Source: Roseivirga seohaensis
GTDB taxonomy: Bacteria > Bacteroidota > Bacteroidia > Cytophagales > Cyclobacteriaceae
Assembly (NCBI RefSeq): GCF_001592945.1
Contig: NZ_LRPB01000045.1
Coordinates: forward strand, 124,001-188,000
Direction: 5' to 3'
DNA: 64,000 nt
The notes below the pieces were generated by a model. It made no database searches, had not been told where the DNA came from, and saw only the letters and a list, made by a program, of their open reading frames with translations. Below are positions 43,837-52,455 of this stretch, one piece after another. Made by a program: the position numbers and the translations under genes. Position 1 is the stretch's first letter. Each line of letters begins with the position of its first letter.

Positions 43837-44334
43837 TTACTTCGAGTTCATTCCAGGATAGTAGTAATCTTTGGTTTCTGCCATTCCTCCCGACACTTGT
43901 TCCCATTGATCTGCCAGCACTTGAAGCCATGCGCAGCCTGCTGTTACAAAGCCCCCTTGCGAGTCGCCAGTAAGGTATTCATACAAGTGGCTAATGGATG
44001 GATTATGGGCTAAAATCGCCACATTTTCAAAAATATTATCCACCCTATTTACAGCCGCCATCATCACATTTCGGGTAGCTTCATAATATTCTTCAGACGA
44101 TATTATGCGTGGTGACACTTCTAACTGCTGTATGATTTCGGCACAAGTTTGTAAAGTACGCACCGATGGACTTGTATATATAGTATCTATTTTAAACGGA
44201 AGTTTCTGTAAGTACTCACCCAGCAATGCCGATTCACTTCTCCCTTTCTCACTTAACTTCCTTTCAAAATCACGCTCGTTTCTTTGCGGCATTTGCGCAT
44301 CGGCATGTCTTATTAATAAAAGATTCTTAACCAT
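43837..44334 (-). CDS. sixA: SixA-type phosphohistidine phosphatase
   Basis: The 165-residue product is a short histidine-phosphatase-superfamily protein. LLIRHADAQ holds the catalytic R9-H10, LSEKGRSESALLGEYL follows, then IYTSPSVRTLQTCAEI supplies the second arginine, and ILAHNPSISHLYEYL the second catalytic histidine. This lacks the long insertions of phosphoglycerate mutases and fits SixA, which removes phosphate from phosphohistidine in signalling proteins such as HPt domains or PTS components. The C-terminal YYYPGMNSK is family-typical. It is divergent from topA, with no evident operon partners. Confidence 0.88.
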   Translation of the reverse strand: MVKNLLLIRHADAQMPQRNERDFERKLSEKGRSESALLGEYLQKLPFKIDTIYTSPSVRTLQTCAEIIQQLEVSPRIISSEEYYEATRNVMMAAVNRVDNIFENVAILAHNPSISHLYEYLTGDSQGGFVTAGCAWLQVLADQWEQVSGGMAETKDYYYPGMNSK

Positions 44335-44479
44335 TCTTCCTCCTCCTTAGTTACGGTTGCTAAAACGTGTTTTTTTCCTTCTTCATATAAATAGATGCAG
44401 GGTAAAAATGGTTTCGTTTGTTTTTTTGAAACATTTATGCCCATCTTTGGCGCGGTCAAAATTAAAAAATCACGAGTTT

Positions 44480-46978
44480 ATGTCTAAAAATCTAGTCATT
44501 GTAGAGTCCCCAGCCAAGGCCAAAACCATAGAAGGTTTTCTGGGAAAGGATTACAAAGTTGTATCGAGTTATGGCCATATACGTGACTTACCTAAAGGCA
44601 ACAAAGCCATAGACATAGCCAATGGTTTTAAGCCAACTTACGAGGTAACTGCAGACAAAAAAGAGGTAATAAAAACCTTGAAGAGATTGGTCAAAGAATC
44701 GCAAATGATTTACCTCGCAAGTGATGATGACCGCGAAGGAGAAGCCATTAGCTGGCACTTAAAAGAAGCCCTAAAACTTAAAGATGATAACACGAAACGT
44801 ATCGTTTTTCGTGAGATTACTAAAACAGCTATTCAAAAGGCAATTGACAACCCCAGAACAATTGACATTGATTTAGTAGATGCGCAGCAAGCCCGTAGAA
44901 TCCTTGACCGACTTGTGGGTTTTGAGCTGTCGCCAGTACTTTGGAAAAAAATTAAACGAGGCCTTTCTGCCGGTCGTGTGCAATCGGTTGCGGTGCGCAT
45001 GGTGGTAGAAAGAGAGCGTGAAATAGAACAGTTCACACCAGTTTCTTCTTACAAAATAACCGCCATTTTCAACCTTGGCGATGGTGTTGAATTAAAAGCT
45101 GAACTTCCTTCAAAATTCAATAGCGAAAACGAAGCCCACGAATTTTTAAAAGGGTGTGTAGGTGCGAAATACTCAATTCTTGACTTACAGAAAAAACCAG
45201 CCAAGCGTTCACCAGCGCCTCCATTTACTACTTCTACCCTGCAGCAAGAAGCCAGTAGAAAGCTAGGTTATTCGGTGTCGCGAACCATGTCGTTAGCGCA
45301 AAAGCTATATGAGGCAGGTAAGATCTCCTATATGAGAACTGACTCTTTAAATCTTTCTGATGATGCCATAAAAAGCGCGGTAGGTGAAATTTCTTCTGCC
45401 TATGGTAAAGAGTTTGTAGAAACCAGAAAATTCAAAACCAAATCGCAATCGGCACAAGAGGCCCACGAAGCCATTCGCCCAACGAATTTTGCTAACCACT
45501 CAGCAGGCGCAAATTATGACGAGCAAAGGCTTTACGACCTGATTTGGAAACGCGCCATTGCCTCGCAAATGGCTGATGCTCAATTGGAAAAAACTACGGC
45601 TTCTATTGCTATTTCCACCCGAAAAGAAACCCTTTCTGCTTATGGTGAAGTAATTAAGTTTGAAGGTTTCTTAAAGGTTTACATCGAATCGACAGATGAT
45701 GAAGACGGTGTAAACGAAGCCAAAGGAATGCTACCTCCATTAACGGTAGGCCAAGCTTTGGAACTCAGCCATATGACAGCCAAAGAAGGTTTTTCTCGTC
45801 ATGCAGCAAGATTTACCGAAGCCAGTTTGGTAAAGCAACTGGAAGAAATGGGCATTGGTCGTCCGTCTACTTACGCTCCTACTATTTCCACTATTCAAAA
45901 AAGAGAATATGTGGTGAAAGAAAACCGTGAGGGCGTAGAAAGAAATTACCAAGAATTGGTTTTAGCGAACGATAACATCAAAGTAAAAACCAAAACAGAA
46001 ATTACCGGAGCCGAAAAAATGAAGCTCTTCCCTACCAATATGGCCATGATTGTGAATGACTTTTTGGTAGAACACTTCCCGAATGTGATCGATTTTTCTT
46101 TTACGGCTAAGGTAGAAGAGCAATTTGATGAAATTGCCAGTGGTAAGCAGGAATGGCCAAAAATGATTGCGGCCTTTTACGGAGATTTCCACCAAAAAGT
46201 AGAAGACACAGAGCAACTGAACAGATCAGACATTAGCTCGTCTCGCGAATTGGGTATCGATCCGGAGAGCGGAAAGCCATTGATCGTTCGTATGGGTAAA
46301 TTTGGTCCTATGGCGCAAATTGGCGAGGCCGATCCTGACGATGAAACAGCCGAAAAACCAAAGTATGCCAGTCTTAGAAAAGGCCAGTTTATAGAAAGCA
46401 TTACTTTAGAAGAAGCGCTTGACCTGTTTAAGCTACCGCGTACTGTTGGCATGTATAAGGACAAAGAAATTATTGCTGCCATTGGGCGTTTTGGGCCTTA
46501 TGTAAAGTATGAAGATAATTTCGTTTCATTGCCAAAAGGCGTTGATCCTTTGGATGTTGAATTGGAAGAAGCCATCTCGTACATTAAGGAAAAACTAGAC
46601 GCAGACGCCCCTATTTATACTTACAAAGGTTTGCCTGTTCAGAAAGGAAAAGGACGTTTTGGGCCATTTATCAAATGGAACAATATGTTTATCAATGTCA
46701 ATAAAAAGTACGACTGGGATAATTTATCTGATAATGACATTGTTGAACTGATTGAAGATAAGCTTCAGAAGGAAATCGACAAGGTGGTTCATAATTGGGA
46801 AGATGCCGGAATCAGGGTAGAGAAAGCCCGTTGGGGACGACACAACATTATTAAAGGAAAGACAAAGGTTGAGCTTGCTAAAAATGTAGATGTTACCGAC
46901 ATGACGCTAGAGCAGGCCAAAGCCGAAATAGAAAAGGCCGCGCCAAAGAAAAAACCTGCCAAGGCCAAGAAGAAGTAA
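44480..46978 (+). CDS. topA: DNA topoisomerase I
   Basis: The start at 44480 gives MSKNLVIVESPAKAKTIEGF, the conserved type IA N-terminus; the frame is open 123 bp further upstream but that extension is not TopA-like. The 832-residue product has a Toprim domain (VESPAKAKTI; YLASDDDREGEAISWH), the central RRILDRLVGFELSPVLW, and the catalytic tyrosine Y284 in ISYMRTDSLNLS. C-terminal repeats (GKFGPMAQIGE, GRFGPYVKYEDNF, GRFGPFIKWN) replace the cysteine zinc fingers of the E. coli enzyme. The tail is lysine/alanine-rich. It relaxes negative supercoils. A strong terminator follows. Confidence 0.96.
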   Translation: MSKNLVIVESPAKAKTIEGFLGKDYKVVSSYGHIRDLPKGNKAIDIANGFKPTYEVTADKKEVIKTLKRLVKESQMIYLASDDDREGEAISWHLKEALKLKDDNTKRIVFREITKTAIQKAIDNPRTIDIDLVDAQQARRILDRLVGFELSPVLWKKIKRGLSAGRVQSVAVRMVVEREREIEQFTPVSSYKITAIFNLGDGVELKAELPSKFNSENEAHEFLKGCVGAKYSILDLQKKPAKRSPAPPFTTSTLQQEASRKLGYSVSRTMSLAQKLYEAGKISYMRTDSLNLSDDAIKSAVGEISSAYGKEFVETRKFKTKSQSAQEAHEAIRPTNFANHSAGANYDEQRLYDLIWKRAIASQMADAQLEKTTASIAISTRKETLSAYGEVIKFEGFLKVYIESTDDEDGVNEAKGMLPPLTVGQALELSHMTAKEGFSRHAARFTEASLVKQLEEMGIGRPSTYAPTISTIQKREYVVKENREGVERNYQELVLANDNIKVKTKTEITGAEKMKLFPTNMAMIVNDFLVEHFPNVIDFSFTAKVEEQFDEIASGKQEWPKMIAAFYGDFHQKVEDTEQLNRSDISSSRELGIDPESGKPLIVRMGKFGPMAQIGEADPDDETAEKPKYASLRKGQFIESITLEEALDLFKLPRTVGMYKDKEIIAAIGRFGPYVKYEDNFVSLPKGVDPLDVELEEAISYIKEKLDADAPIYTYKGLPVQKGKGRFGPFIKWNNMFINVNKKYDWDNLSDNDIVELIEDKLQKEIDKVVHNWEDAGIRVEKARWGRHNIIKGKTKVELAKNVDVTDMTLEQAKAEIEKAAPKKKPAKAKKK

Positions 46979-46989
46979 AAGCATACCCA

Positions 46990-47028
46990 GACCTATAAGG
47001 TTTTTAAAACCTTATAGGTCTTTTTTTT
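46990..47028 (+). terminator. Intrinsic terminator of topA
   Basis: GACCTATAAGGTTTT pairs with AAAACCTTATAGGTC almost without loop, followed by eight T residues. It starts 12 bp after the topA stop. It separates the housekeeping gene from the accessory region. Confidence 0.92.
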
Positions 47029-47070
47029 AAGATAACCTACCTGCTACTTATACAGTAAAAGTCCACTTTT

Positions 47071-47130
47071 CCGTCATTGCGCCTTCGCTGAAGCTTCAGC
47101 GCAAGCGTTGCGAACCTAGCAGAATCTAAC
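47071..47130. repeat. REP-like element with internal 16-bp palindrome
   Basis: The element starts CCGTCATTGCG, contains the perfect palindrome CGCTGAAGCTTCAGCG (47086-47101), and ends AGAATCTAAC. The outer words CCGTCATT and AGAATCT also frame the repeat near 39814-39856, suggesting one dispersed family. The rest of the 323-bp gap between topA and the next gene holds the topA terminator and the 86-bp repeat. Confidence 0.6.
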
Positions 47131-47189
47131 AATTATAAAGGTGCGTAGTGAACAATCTTATCTAAGCGAAGCTATACCCCCAATAGCTG

Positions 47190-47275
47190 CCATTATTTGG
47201 TGTTTAATAAGAAAGTTTTAATAAATTACATGAAAAATATACGTAACTAGTTGCGTGTATAGACACGTTAGCAGT
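47190..47275 (+). repeat. 86-bp element, copy 1: cassette-boundary-like sequence before the RloC-like gene
   Basis: This block matches 52345-52430 without gaps at 79 of 86 positions by eye. It runs from CCATTATTTGG through TTTTAATAAATTACATG to a near-palindrome (47237-47260, arms ATATACGTAACT and AGTTGCGTGTAT), then ACGTTAGCAGT. In the palindrome the two non-Watson-Crick pairs are G-T, so the hairpin is kept. The end CGTTAGCAGTAAGC is complementary to the sequence after the following gene (49589-49603). Confidence 0.8.
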
Positions 47276-47301
47276 AAGCCTATAGAAACAACACAATCAT
47301 T

Positions 47302-49572
47302 ATGATTTCTTCCTTAACTATAAAAAACGTTGCGACTTATAACAATATAAATGGCGTGACTATAAATGACTTGAAGAAAGTCAATTTCTTTTTCGGGTTC
47401 AACGGATCAGGTAAATCGACCATCTCTAAATACCTTAGAAATCTGAGCTTAGCTGCACCACAACAAAGCCAGAATTTTAACAGTTGCTCAAATATCGGTT
47501 ATGACAATTCACTACATCAAATATTGACATTTAACGAGGAATTTATTGAAGAAAATTTCCGAAGAAGCGCTGACCTCAAAGGAGTATTCTCTTTAAATCA
47601 GGCTAACGCAGCAATAGAACAACAGATCACAGACGAAGAAGCAGCAATTCAAGCATCCGAAATATTAAAAAGTAAATATCAGAGTAAGATTGATGGTCTT
47701 GAAGCTGACAAGAGGGCTAAAAATGATGCACTTTTAAACCATTGCTGGAATCAAAGACCTACATTCTCGACCTTTTCAAAAATTAGCCTAACCCATTCTG
47801 GGAGTAAACCAAACCATTTGCATGAAATCCGTAGAATTCTCCAAAACCAATATCAGATTTTAACCATACAGCAATTAACAGAGCAGTATCAAACACTCTA
47901 CGAGCAAGACCTGAAGGAGATTCTTCAAAAAATAAATACACATTCCTATTTGACAATAAGGAGGACAGAAGTTCATCTAGAAAAATTATTACAGGAGGTG
48001 ATTGTAGGAAATGAAGATGTCGATATAGCTGCTTTGATTACAGCCCTTGGTTCAAGGAACTGGGTAGAACTCGGATTAAACTTTGTAAAACCTGATAATA
48101 ATACTTGTCCTTTTTGTCAAAATGAAACTATTGACTCAGACTTGAGGGAGCAGTTTGAAAAGTATTTTGATGAAACTTATAAAAACAAACTTGCCGAGAT
48201 TTCAAAGCTGAGAGATCGCTATCAACAGGAATCAAATAACTTGATTGCTAGCATCACAGCTATACAAAATGTTTTTAATCCAAATAACCAAGTTTCAAAT
48301 CTTGTTCTTATACTCACTACTTTTTTTGATAATAACCTTGAAATTATAGATTATAAAATCTCGCATTCAAACGAAAAAAAATCTATAAGATCCATTAGTA
48401 CTTTAAAAAATACCTTGTCAGATGTTCTAGATAAAATAAAGACCAACAATCAACTTTATAAAGACCTTGACGCAAATAGGCAAACGCTTCTTAAGGACAT
48501 TTGGAATTTCATGGCGGAACAATGTAGGACAGAAATTAATAAATATGATGAAAGGCTAACTAAATACTCTCGAATCGGTGGGGTAGCGGCAGAATTAAAG
48601 AATAAATATTCCGACAAAATTGTAGCCTCTAAGCAGAATATTGAAAATTTGAGAAGCCAAACTGTAAACACAAAAGACGCAGTTGACAACATTAATCTAA
48701 TTCTAAAAAATGCTGGATTCGAGGGCTTCGAAATTGCCGAAAAGGATAAAGTCAACAATATATCGAGATACTTCCTCAAGCGACTAAACGCAACAACCGC
48801 TAATCCAATTTTTAAAAGCCTTAGTGAGGGGGAAAAAAATTTCATCTCTTTTCTGTACTTCTTCCAGCTTTGCGTAGGAACCGATGATTTGCAAAATAAT
48901 AGCACCAAGAAGAAGATCATTGTAATTGACGACCCAGTTTCTAGCTTGGACAGTCAAGCGTTGTTTATTGTGGCATCTCTAATTCATTCATTAATACTTA
49001 GAAAAGGAGATAACCCCAAGGCCGATAAAATGCTTCTAAAGAATACTACCCTTGCCCAAACTTTTATATTTACACACAATATTTATTTCTACAAAGAAGT
49101 AACGTTTGAAAGAAGACCCATTTGCACGGACTACTGGCATTACAGAATTACAAAGCAAAATAATCAAACTTCAATAACAGGAAACTACAACAAATCTGTC
49201 TTTGATGACTACTCCCTGATGTGGAAAAACATTAAAGATTTAAAAGCTAATATTCCGAATGACTCTTCCTTGAACATTATGATCTCTAACTCGATGAGAA
49301 GAATTATTGAGAGTTATGTGAATTTCATTGGATATGGAAAAGACTCTTGGGCAGCATTAATCAATGAAAATCAAAACGACCCAACTTATTATGTAAAGTA
49401 CTCTTTCATTGCGACAATAAATGATGAAAGCCATAAGGTATCTGCGCTGGACAACGCCTATTACCAAAAGATCATTAACGAGCAACCACAGACACTCTTC
49501 ACAACTTTTGCCAGCATTTTTAAGTCAATTGGCAAGGAACATTATGAAATGATGATGAACGAACAATTATAA
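47302..49572 (+). CDS. Zinc-hook AAA ATPase resembling RloC/PrrC anticodon nucleases
   Basis: The 756-residue protein is an AAA_13-type ABC/SMC-like ATPase. Walker A is GFNGSGKS (32-39), with long predicted coiled-coil arms interrupted by a CPFC motif at 269-272 (zinc hook). The ABC signature LSEGEKN lies at about 507-513 and Walker B IIVIDDPVSSLDS at about 536-548. In the C-terminal region, R666-x3-E670 (SMRRIIESYV) and H711 (NDESHKVS) fit the Arg-Glu-His triad of anticodon nucleases, though spacing to H differs from PrrC. RloC proteins combine zinc hook and tRNA-cutting domain and act as antiviral suicide systems. It stands alone in a cassette-like unit, without an accompanying restriction system. 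Nuclease activity is inferred; ATPase class is firm. Confidence 0.72.
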   Translation: MISSLTIKNVATYNNINGVTINDLKKVNFFFGFNGSGKSTISKYLRNLSLAAPQQSQNFNSCSNIGYDNSLHQILTFNEEFIEENFRRSADLKGVFSLNQANAAIEQQITDEEAAIQASEILKSKYQSKIDGLEADKRAKNDALLNHCWNQRPTFSTFSKISLTHSGSKPNHLHEIRRILQNQYQILTIQQLTEQYQTLYEQDLKEILQKINTHSYLTIRRTEVHLEKLLQEVIVGNEDVDIAALITALGSRNWVELGLNFVKPDNNTCPFCQNETIDSDLREQFEKYFDETYKNKLAEISKLRDRYQQESNNLIASITAIQNVFNPNNQVSNLVLILTTFFDNNLEIIDYKISHSNEKKSIRSISTLKNTLSDVLDKIKTNNQLYKDLDANRQTLLKDIWNFMAEQCRTEINKYDERLTKYSRIGGVAAELKNKYSDKIVASKQNIENLRSQTVNTKDAVDNINLILKNAGFEGFEIAEKDKVNNISRYFLKRLNATTANPIFKSLSEGEKNFISFLYFFQLCVGTDDLQNNSTKKKIIVIDDPVSSLDSQALFIVASLIHSLILRKGDNPKADKMLLKNTTLAQTFIFTHNIYFYKEVTFERRPICTDYWHYRITKQNNQTSITGNYNKSVFDDYSLMWKNIKDLKANIPNDSSLNIMISNSMRRIIESYVNFIGYGKDSWAALINENQNDPTYYVKYSFIATINDESHKVSALDNAYYQKIINEQPQTLFTTFASIFKSIGKEHYEMMMNEQL

Positions 49573-49588
49573 AATAAATGAAAAAAAA

Positions 49589-49659
49589 GCCTACTGCTAA
49601 TCGAATACACAGCCTCGCCATTTGTAACTGACGAGGTGCGCTTCCCGATACTTCGTTAG
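49589..49659. repeat. 3' cassette-end sequence and nested attC-like hairpin
   Basis: GCCTACTGCTAATCG (49589-49603) is the reverse complement of the unit's own start CGTTAGCAGTAAGC (47266-47279), with one mismatch and one bulged T. It also begins a nested hairpin. The outer stem is CTAATCGAA (49597-49605) with TTCGTTAG (49652-49659) and the same bulged T; the inner stem is CCTCG (49613-49617) with CGAGG (49632-49636). An outer stem carrying an unpaired base and a separate inner stem resembles integron attC sites. Confidence 0.55.
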
Positions 49660-49746
49660 GGACACACCACCAAGCATACAAGTATTCACGAAACAAGAGC
49701 TCTGGAGAGGCTGAAATTACCAAATCATCACCTTTATTTAACTCAA

Positions 49747-50250
49747 ATGCTCAACCCAAACCTCCAAATCATTACAGACAATTTCTACAAGCCACTAGGC
49801 TTTGAACTCACCAACTTTGAAGCAGAAAGGGAAAGTCAAGATTACGGAGCCTGCATATTCCAGCTTAATGGCTTACAGATTGTTAGTAGAAAAGCGAAGG
49901 TCACTCCTACTAAAATTGGGCAGTTTGTTACACTTTGGAAACGATTGAACAATGGTTCCATCCAGCCTTTTGATGTTTCGGATCACATTGATTTTGTAGT
50001 CGTTAATGTAAGTGCTGAAAATGAACTAGGGCAGTTCATTTTTCCTAAAAAGGTGTTGCTAGAAAAAGGGGTTTTCTCCACCGCTTCCAAAGAAGGAAAA
50101 AGGGCCCTTCGAGTTTACCCTTTATGGGACAACCCCACAAGCAAACAGGCCCTCAAAACGCAGCAATGGCAATTGGATTACTTCCTAGCGATTGGTGAGA
50201 ACGGTAAAACAGATGTAGAGCGTGCTAAAGCGTTGTATTTGAATGTCTAA
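49747..50250 (+). CDS. MepB-family protein
   Basis: The 167-residue product matches MepB proteins: YGACIFQLNGLQIVSRKAKVTPTKIGQFVTLWKR split as YGACIFQLNG and SRKAKVTPTKIGQFVTLWKR, then the DFVVVNV strand, the GQFIFPKKVLLEKGVFS block, KEGKRALRVYPLWD and QQWQLDYFL. MepB is named from the staphylococcal mepRAB multidrug-resistance operon but its function is unknown. No efflux pump or MarR regulator is adjacent here. It lies just after the cassette end and just before the peptidase gene, apparently as a single gene. Confidence 0.85.
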   Translation: MLNPNLQIITDNFYKPLGFELTNFEAERESQDYGACIFQLNGLQIVSRKAKVTPTKIGQFVTLWKRLNNGSIQPFDVSDHIDFVVVNVSAENELGQFIFPKKVLLEKGVFSTASKEGKRALRVYPLWDNPTSKQALKTQQWQLDYFLAIGENGKTDVERAKALYLNV

Positions 50251-50370
50251 ACTTGGCCATTTAAATGATATCACTTGTCTTATTGATGGGCTTGGGCTAT
50301 CTTTCTTTTCAGATTCCTTTATACTTTTTTAGGAAATGACCCTATTACACTAATAACTAAATTACAGTTT

Positions 50371-52212
50371 ATGAAGAAATTATCGGTACTGAATATAGCG
50401 GCTTGTTTTGCGCTGCTCTTTTTGGGCTTTTTACCCATGGCCAATGCACAAAAGGCCGTTCCTGTATTCGAAAATGGCGAAGCACAAATTGTTCCCGCCT
50501 TCAACGATCCTGAAAAATGGATTCGACATGACCTTTGGGTTGAAACAGAATTTGACACGGATGGAGACGGCAAACCAGACCGCATGCATGTAGATGTTAC
50601 TCGCCCGTACCAAACCGATACAGAAGGTTTAAAACTACCTATTGTTTATGAATCGAGTCCTTATTTTGCGGGAACCGCTTCTTTGTCGGATGGTGTATTA
50701 TGGAACGTTAAACACGAATTGGGCGCTACCCCACCTGCAAGGGTAAACCCTACGGTAACGCGCAGAGGCGAGCGACCAATCATTTCAAATTCTCAGATTA
50801 GAACATGGGTGCCACGTGGCTATATCGTGGTGCACTCTTCCTCTCCGGGCACAGGCCTTTCTCAGGGCTCTCCTACCGTGGGTGGCGACAATGAATCATT
50901 AGCCCCCAAAGCGGTAATCGACTGGCTAAACGGTAGAGCAAAAGGCTACACCAGCCCAAACGGAAATGAAGAAGTAAAGGCCTATTGGAGTACTGGAAAA
51001 GTTGGTATGACGGGTACTTCCTACAATGGAACCATTCCATTGGCCGCAGCCACCACAGGCGTTGACGGTTTAGAAGCCATTATTCCTATTGCACCAAATA
51101 CTTCCTACTACCATTATTATAGATCGAACGGATTGATCAGATCTCCGGGAGGTTATTTGGGCGAAGACATTGATGTGCTTTATGATTTTATTCACAGCGG
51201 TGATGAATCGAAACGTGCTTATAATAATAAGACTGTAAGAGACACGGAAATGAAGAACGGCATGGACAGAATTACAGGCGATTACAATGACTTTTGGGCC
51301 GGCCGTGATTACTTGAATGATATGGGGCCGATGAAGGCGGCACTATTAATGTCGCATGGTTTTAACGATTGGAACGTAGTACCTGAGCATAGCTTACGTA
51401 TTTATGAAGCCGCAAAGGCCAAGGGCATTCCCAGCCAAATATTTTACCACCAAGGCGGACATGGTGGCCCTCCCCCAATGAGCATGATGAACCGTTGGTT
51501 TACCCGCTATTTACATGGGATAGAAAATGGGGTAGAAAATGATGCAAAGGCTTGGGTAGTGAGAGAAGGCGATGCAATGGACAAGCCCACCGCTTATACC
51601 GATTACCCCAATCCAGAAGCAAAACCTGTGCAATTCTATCTATCGAAAGGCGCTCCTAAAGCAGGTGGACTTAGCACTAAGCGTTCGGCAAATCAAGGCA
51701 AAGAGACTTTGGTAGATAATTATTCTTTCTCGGGTGCCACTTTAGCGCAAGCCGAAATCACCGAACATAGATTGTTATATGTTTCTCCAGTGCTTACTGC
51801 CCCAGTACATATTTCTGGTACGGTGAAAGTTTCAATTAAACTAGCCAGCAGTAAGCCTGCCGCTAACCTTTCGGTTTGGTTGGTTTCTTTGCCTTGGAGA
51901 GAAGGTAGAAATTCTAAAATTACCGATAACCTCATTACCCGTGGTTGGGCCGATCCTCAGAACTATAAATCATTAAGAGAAAGCAAGCCTTTGGTACCAG
52001 GCAAATTCTACGAAATGTCTTTTGATTTACAGCCAGACGACCAAATTATTGCTGCCGGACAGCAAATTGGCGTGATGATTATGTCTTCTGACCGTGAGTT
52101 TACGCTTTGGCCAGCACCAGGCACCGAACTCACCGTTGATTTAGACGGCACCAGCATTTCCATTCCTATTGTAGGCGGAACAGCCGCTTTTGAAAAGGCA
52201 ATGAAGAAGTAA
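50371..52212 (+). CDS. Secreted X-Pro dipeptidyl-peptidase-like (S15/CocE-NonD) hydrolase
   Basis: The 613-residue product has a signal peptide (cleavage after MANAQ). The alpha/beta-hydrolase nucleophile motif is GMTGTSYNG with S217; D333 in HGFNDWNV and H364 in QGGHGGPPP complete a plausible triad. The C-terminal half (about 390-613) is a jelly-roll domain of the PepX/CocE type (VSPVLTAPVHISGTVKVSIKL; ADPQNYKSLRESKPLVPGKFY). An N-terminal segment DTDGDGKPDRMHVDVTRP resembles a calcium-binding loop. It is probably periplasmic or extracellular, cutting X-Pro dipeptides or esters. A terminator follows. Confidence 0.9.
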   Translation: MKKLSVLNIAACFALLFLGFLPMANAQKAVPVFENGEAQIVPAFNDPEKWIRHDLWVETEFDTDGDGKPDRMHVDVTRPYQTDTEGLKLPIVYESSPYFAGTASLSDGVLWNVKHELGATPPARVNPTVTRRGERPIISNSQIRTWVPRGYIVVHSSSPGTGLSQGSPTVGGDNESLAPKAVIDWLNGRAKGYTSPNGNEEVKAYWSTGKVGMTGTSYNGTIPLAAATTGVDGLEAIIPIAPNTSYYHYYRSNGLIRSPGGYLGEDIDVLYDFIHSGDESKRAYNNKTVRDTEMKNGMDRITGDYNDFWAGRDYLNDMGPMKAALLMSHGFNDWNVVPEHSLRIYEAAKAKGIPSQIFYHQGGHGGPPPMSMMNRWFTRYLHGIENGVENDAKAWVVREGDAMDKPTAYTDYPNPEAKPVQFYLSKGAPKAGGLSTKRSANQGKETLVDNYSFSGATLAQAEITEHRLLYVSPVLTAPVHISGTVKVSIKLASSKPAANLSVWLVSLPWREGRNSKITDNLITRGWADPQNYKSLRESKPLVPGKFYEMSFDLQPDDQIIAAGQQIGVMIMSSDREFTLWPAPGTELTVDLDGTSISIPIVGGTAAFEKAMKK

Positions 52213-52250
52213 TGAGTACTGTTTAATTAGTATTGAGTAAAAGGATTAAC

Positions 52251-52285
52251 GCCCGTTTCTTATGGTAGAAGGAACGGGCTTTTTG
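52251..52285 (+). terminator. Intrinsic terminator of the peptidase gene
   Basis: GCCCGTT (52251-52257) pairs with AACGGGC (52273-52279), followed by TTTTTG. The loop can extend the stem partly with TTCT/AGAA. Confidence 0.75.
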
Positions 52286-52344
52286 TTGGGAAAATAAAAA
52301 CACCCTTTGAGAATATATATCCGCAATAAGTTTCTTTACAACTA

Positions 52345-52430
52345 CCATTATTTGGCGTGTAATAAGAAACTTTTAATAAATTACATGAAAAATATACGCA
52401 ACTAGTTGCGTATATAGATACGTTAGCTGT
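52345..52430 (+). repeat. 86-bp element, copy 2: cassette-boundary-like sequence before the DUF4375/MORN gene
   Basis: This is the direct repeat of 47190-47275. It contains a perfect 24-bp palindrome (52392-52415, arms ATATACGCAACT and AGTTGCGTATAT) and ends ACGTTAGCTGT. Its continuation GTTAGCTGTGATGC (52422-52435) is complementary to GCACCACAGCAAAC after the gene (53781-53794). Confidence 0.8.
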
Positions 52431-52455
52431 GATGCTAAAAACACGACCGTACAAA

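Noticed and set aside
44357-44479. 41-residue N-terminal extension of topA
   Set aside because: It lacks similarity to TopA and the downstream ATG gives the conserved MSKNLVIVESPAKAK start.
49655-50250. mepB as a third cassette starting at GTTAGGG
   Set aside because: No sequence complementary to TTAGGGACACACC is found after mepB, so the pattern of the other two units is not met.
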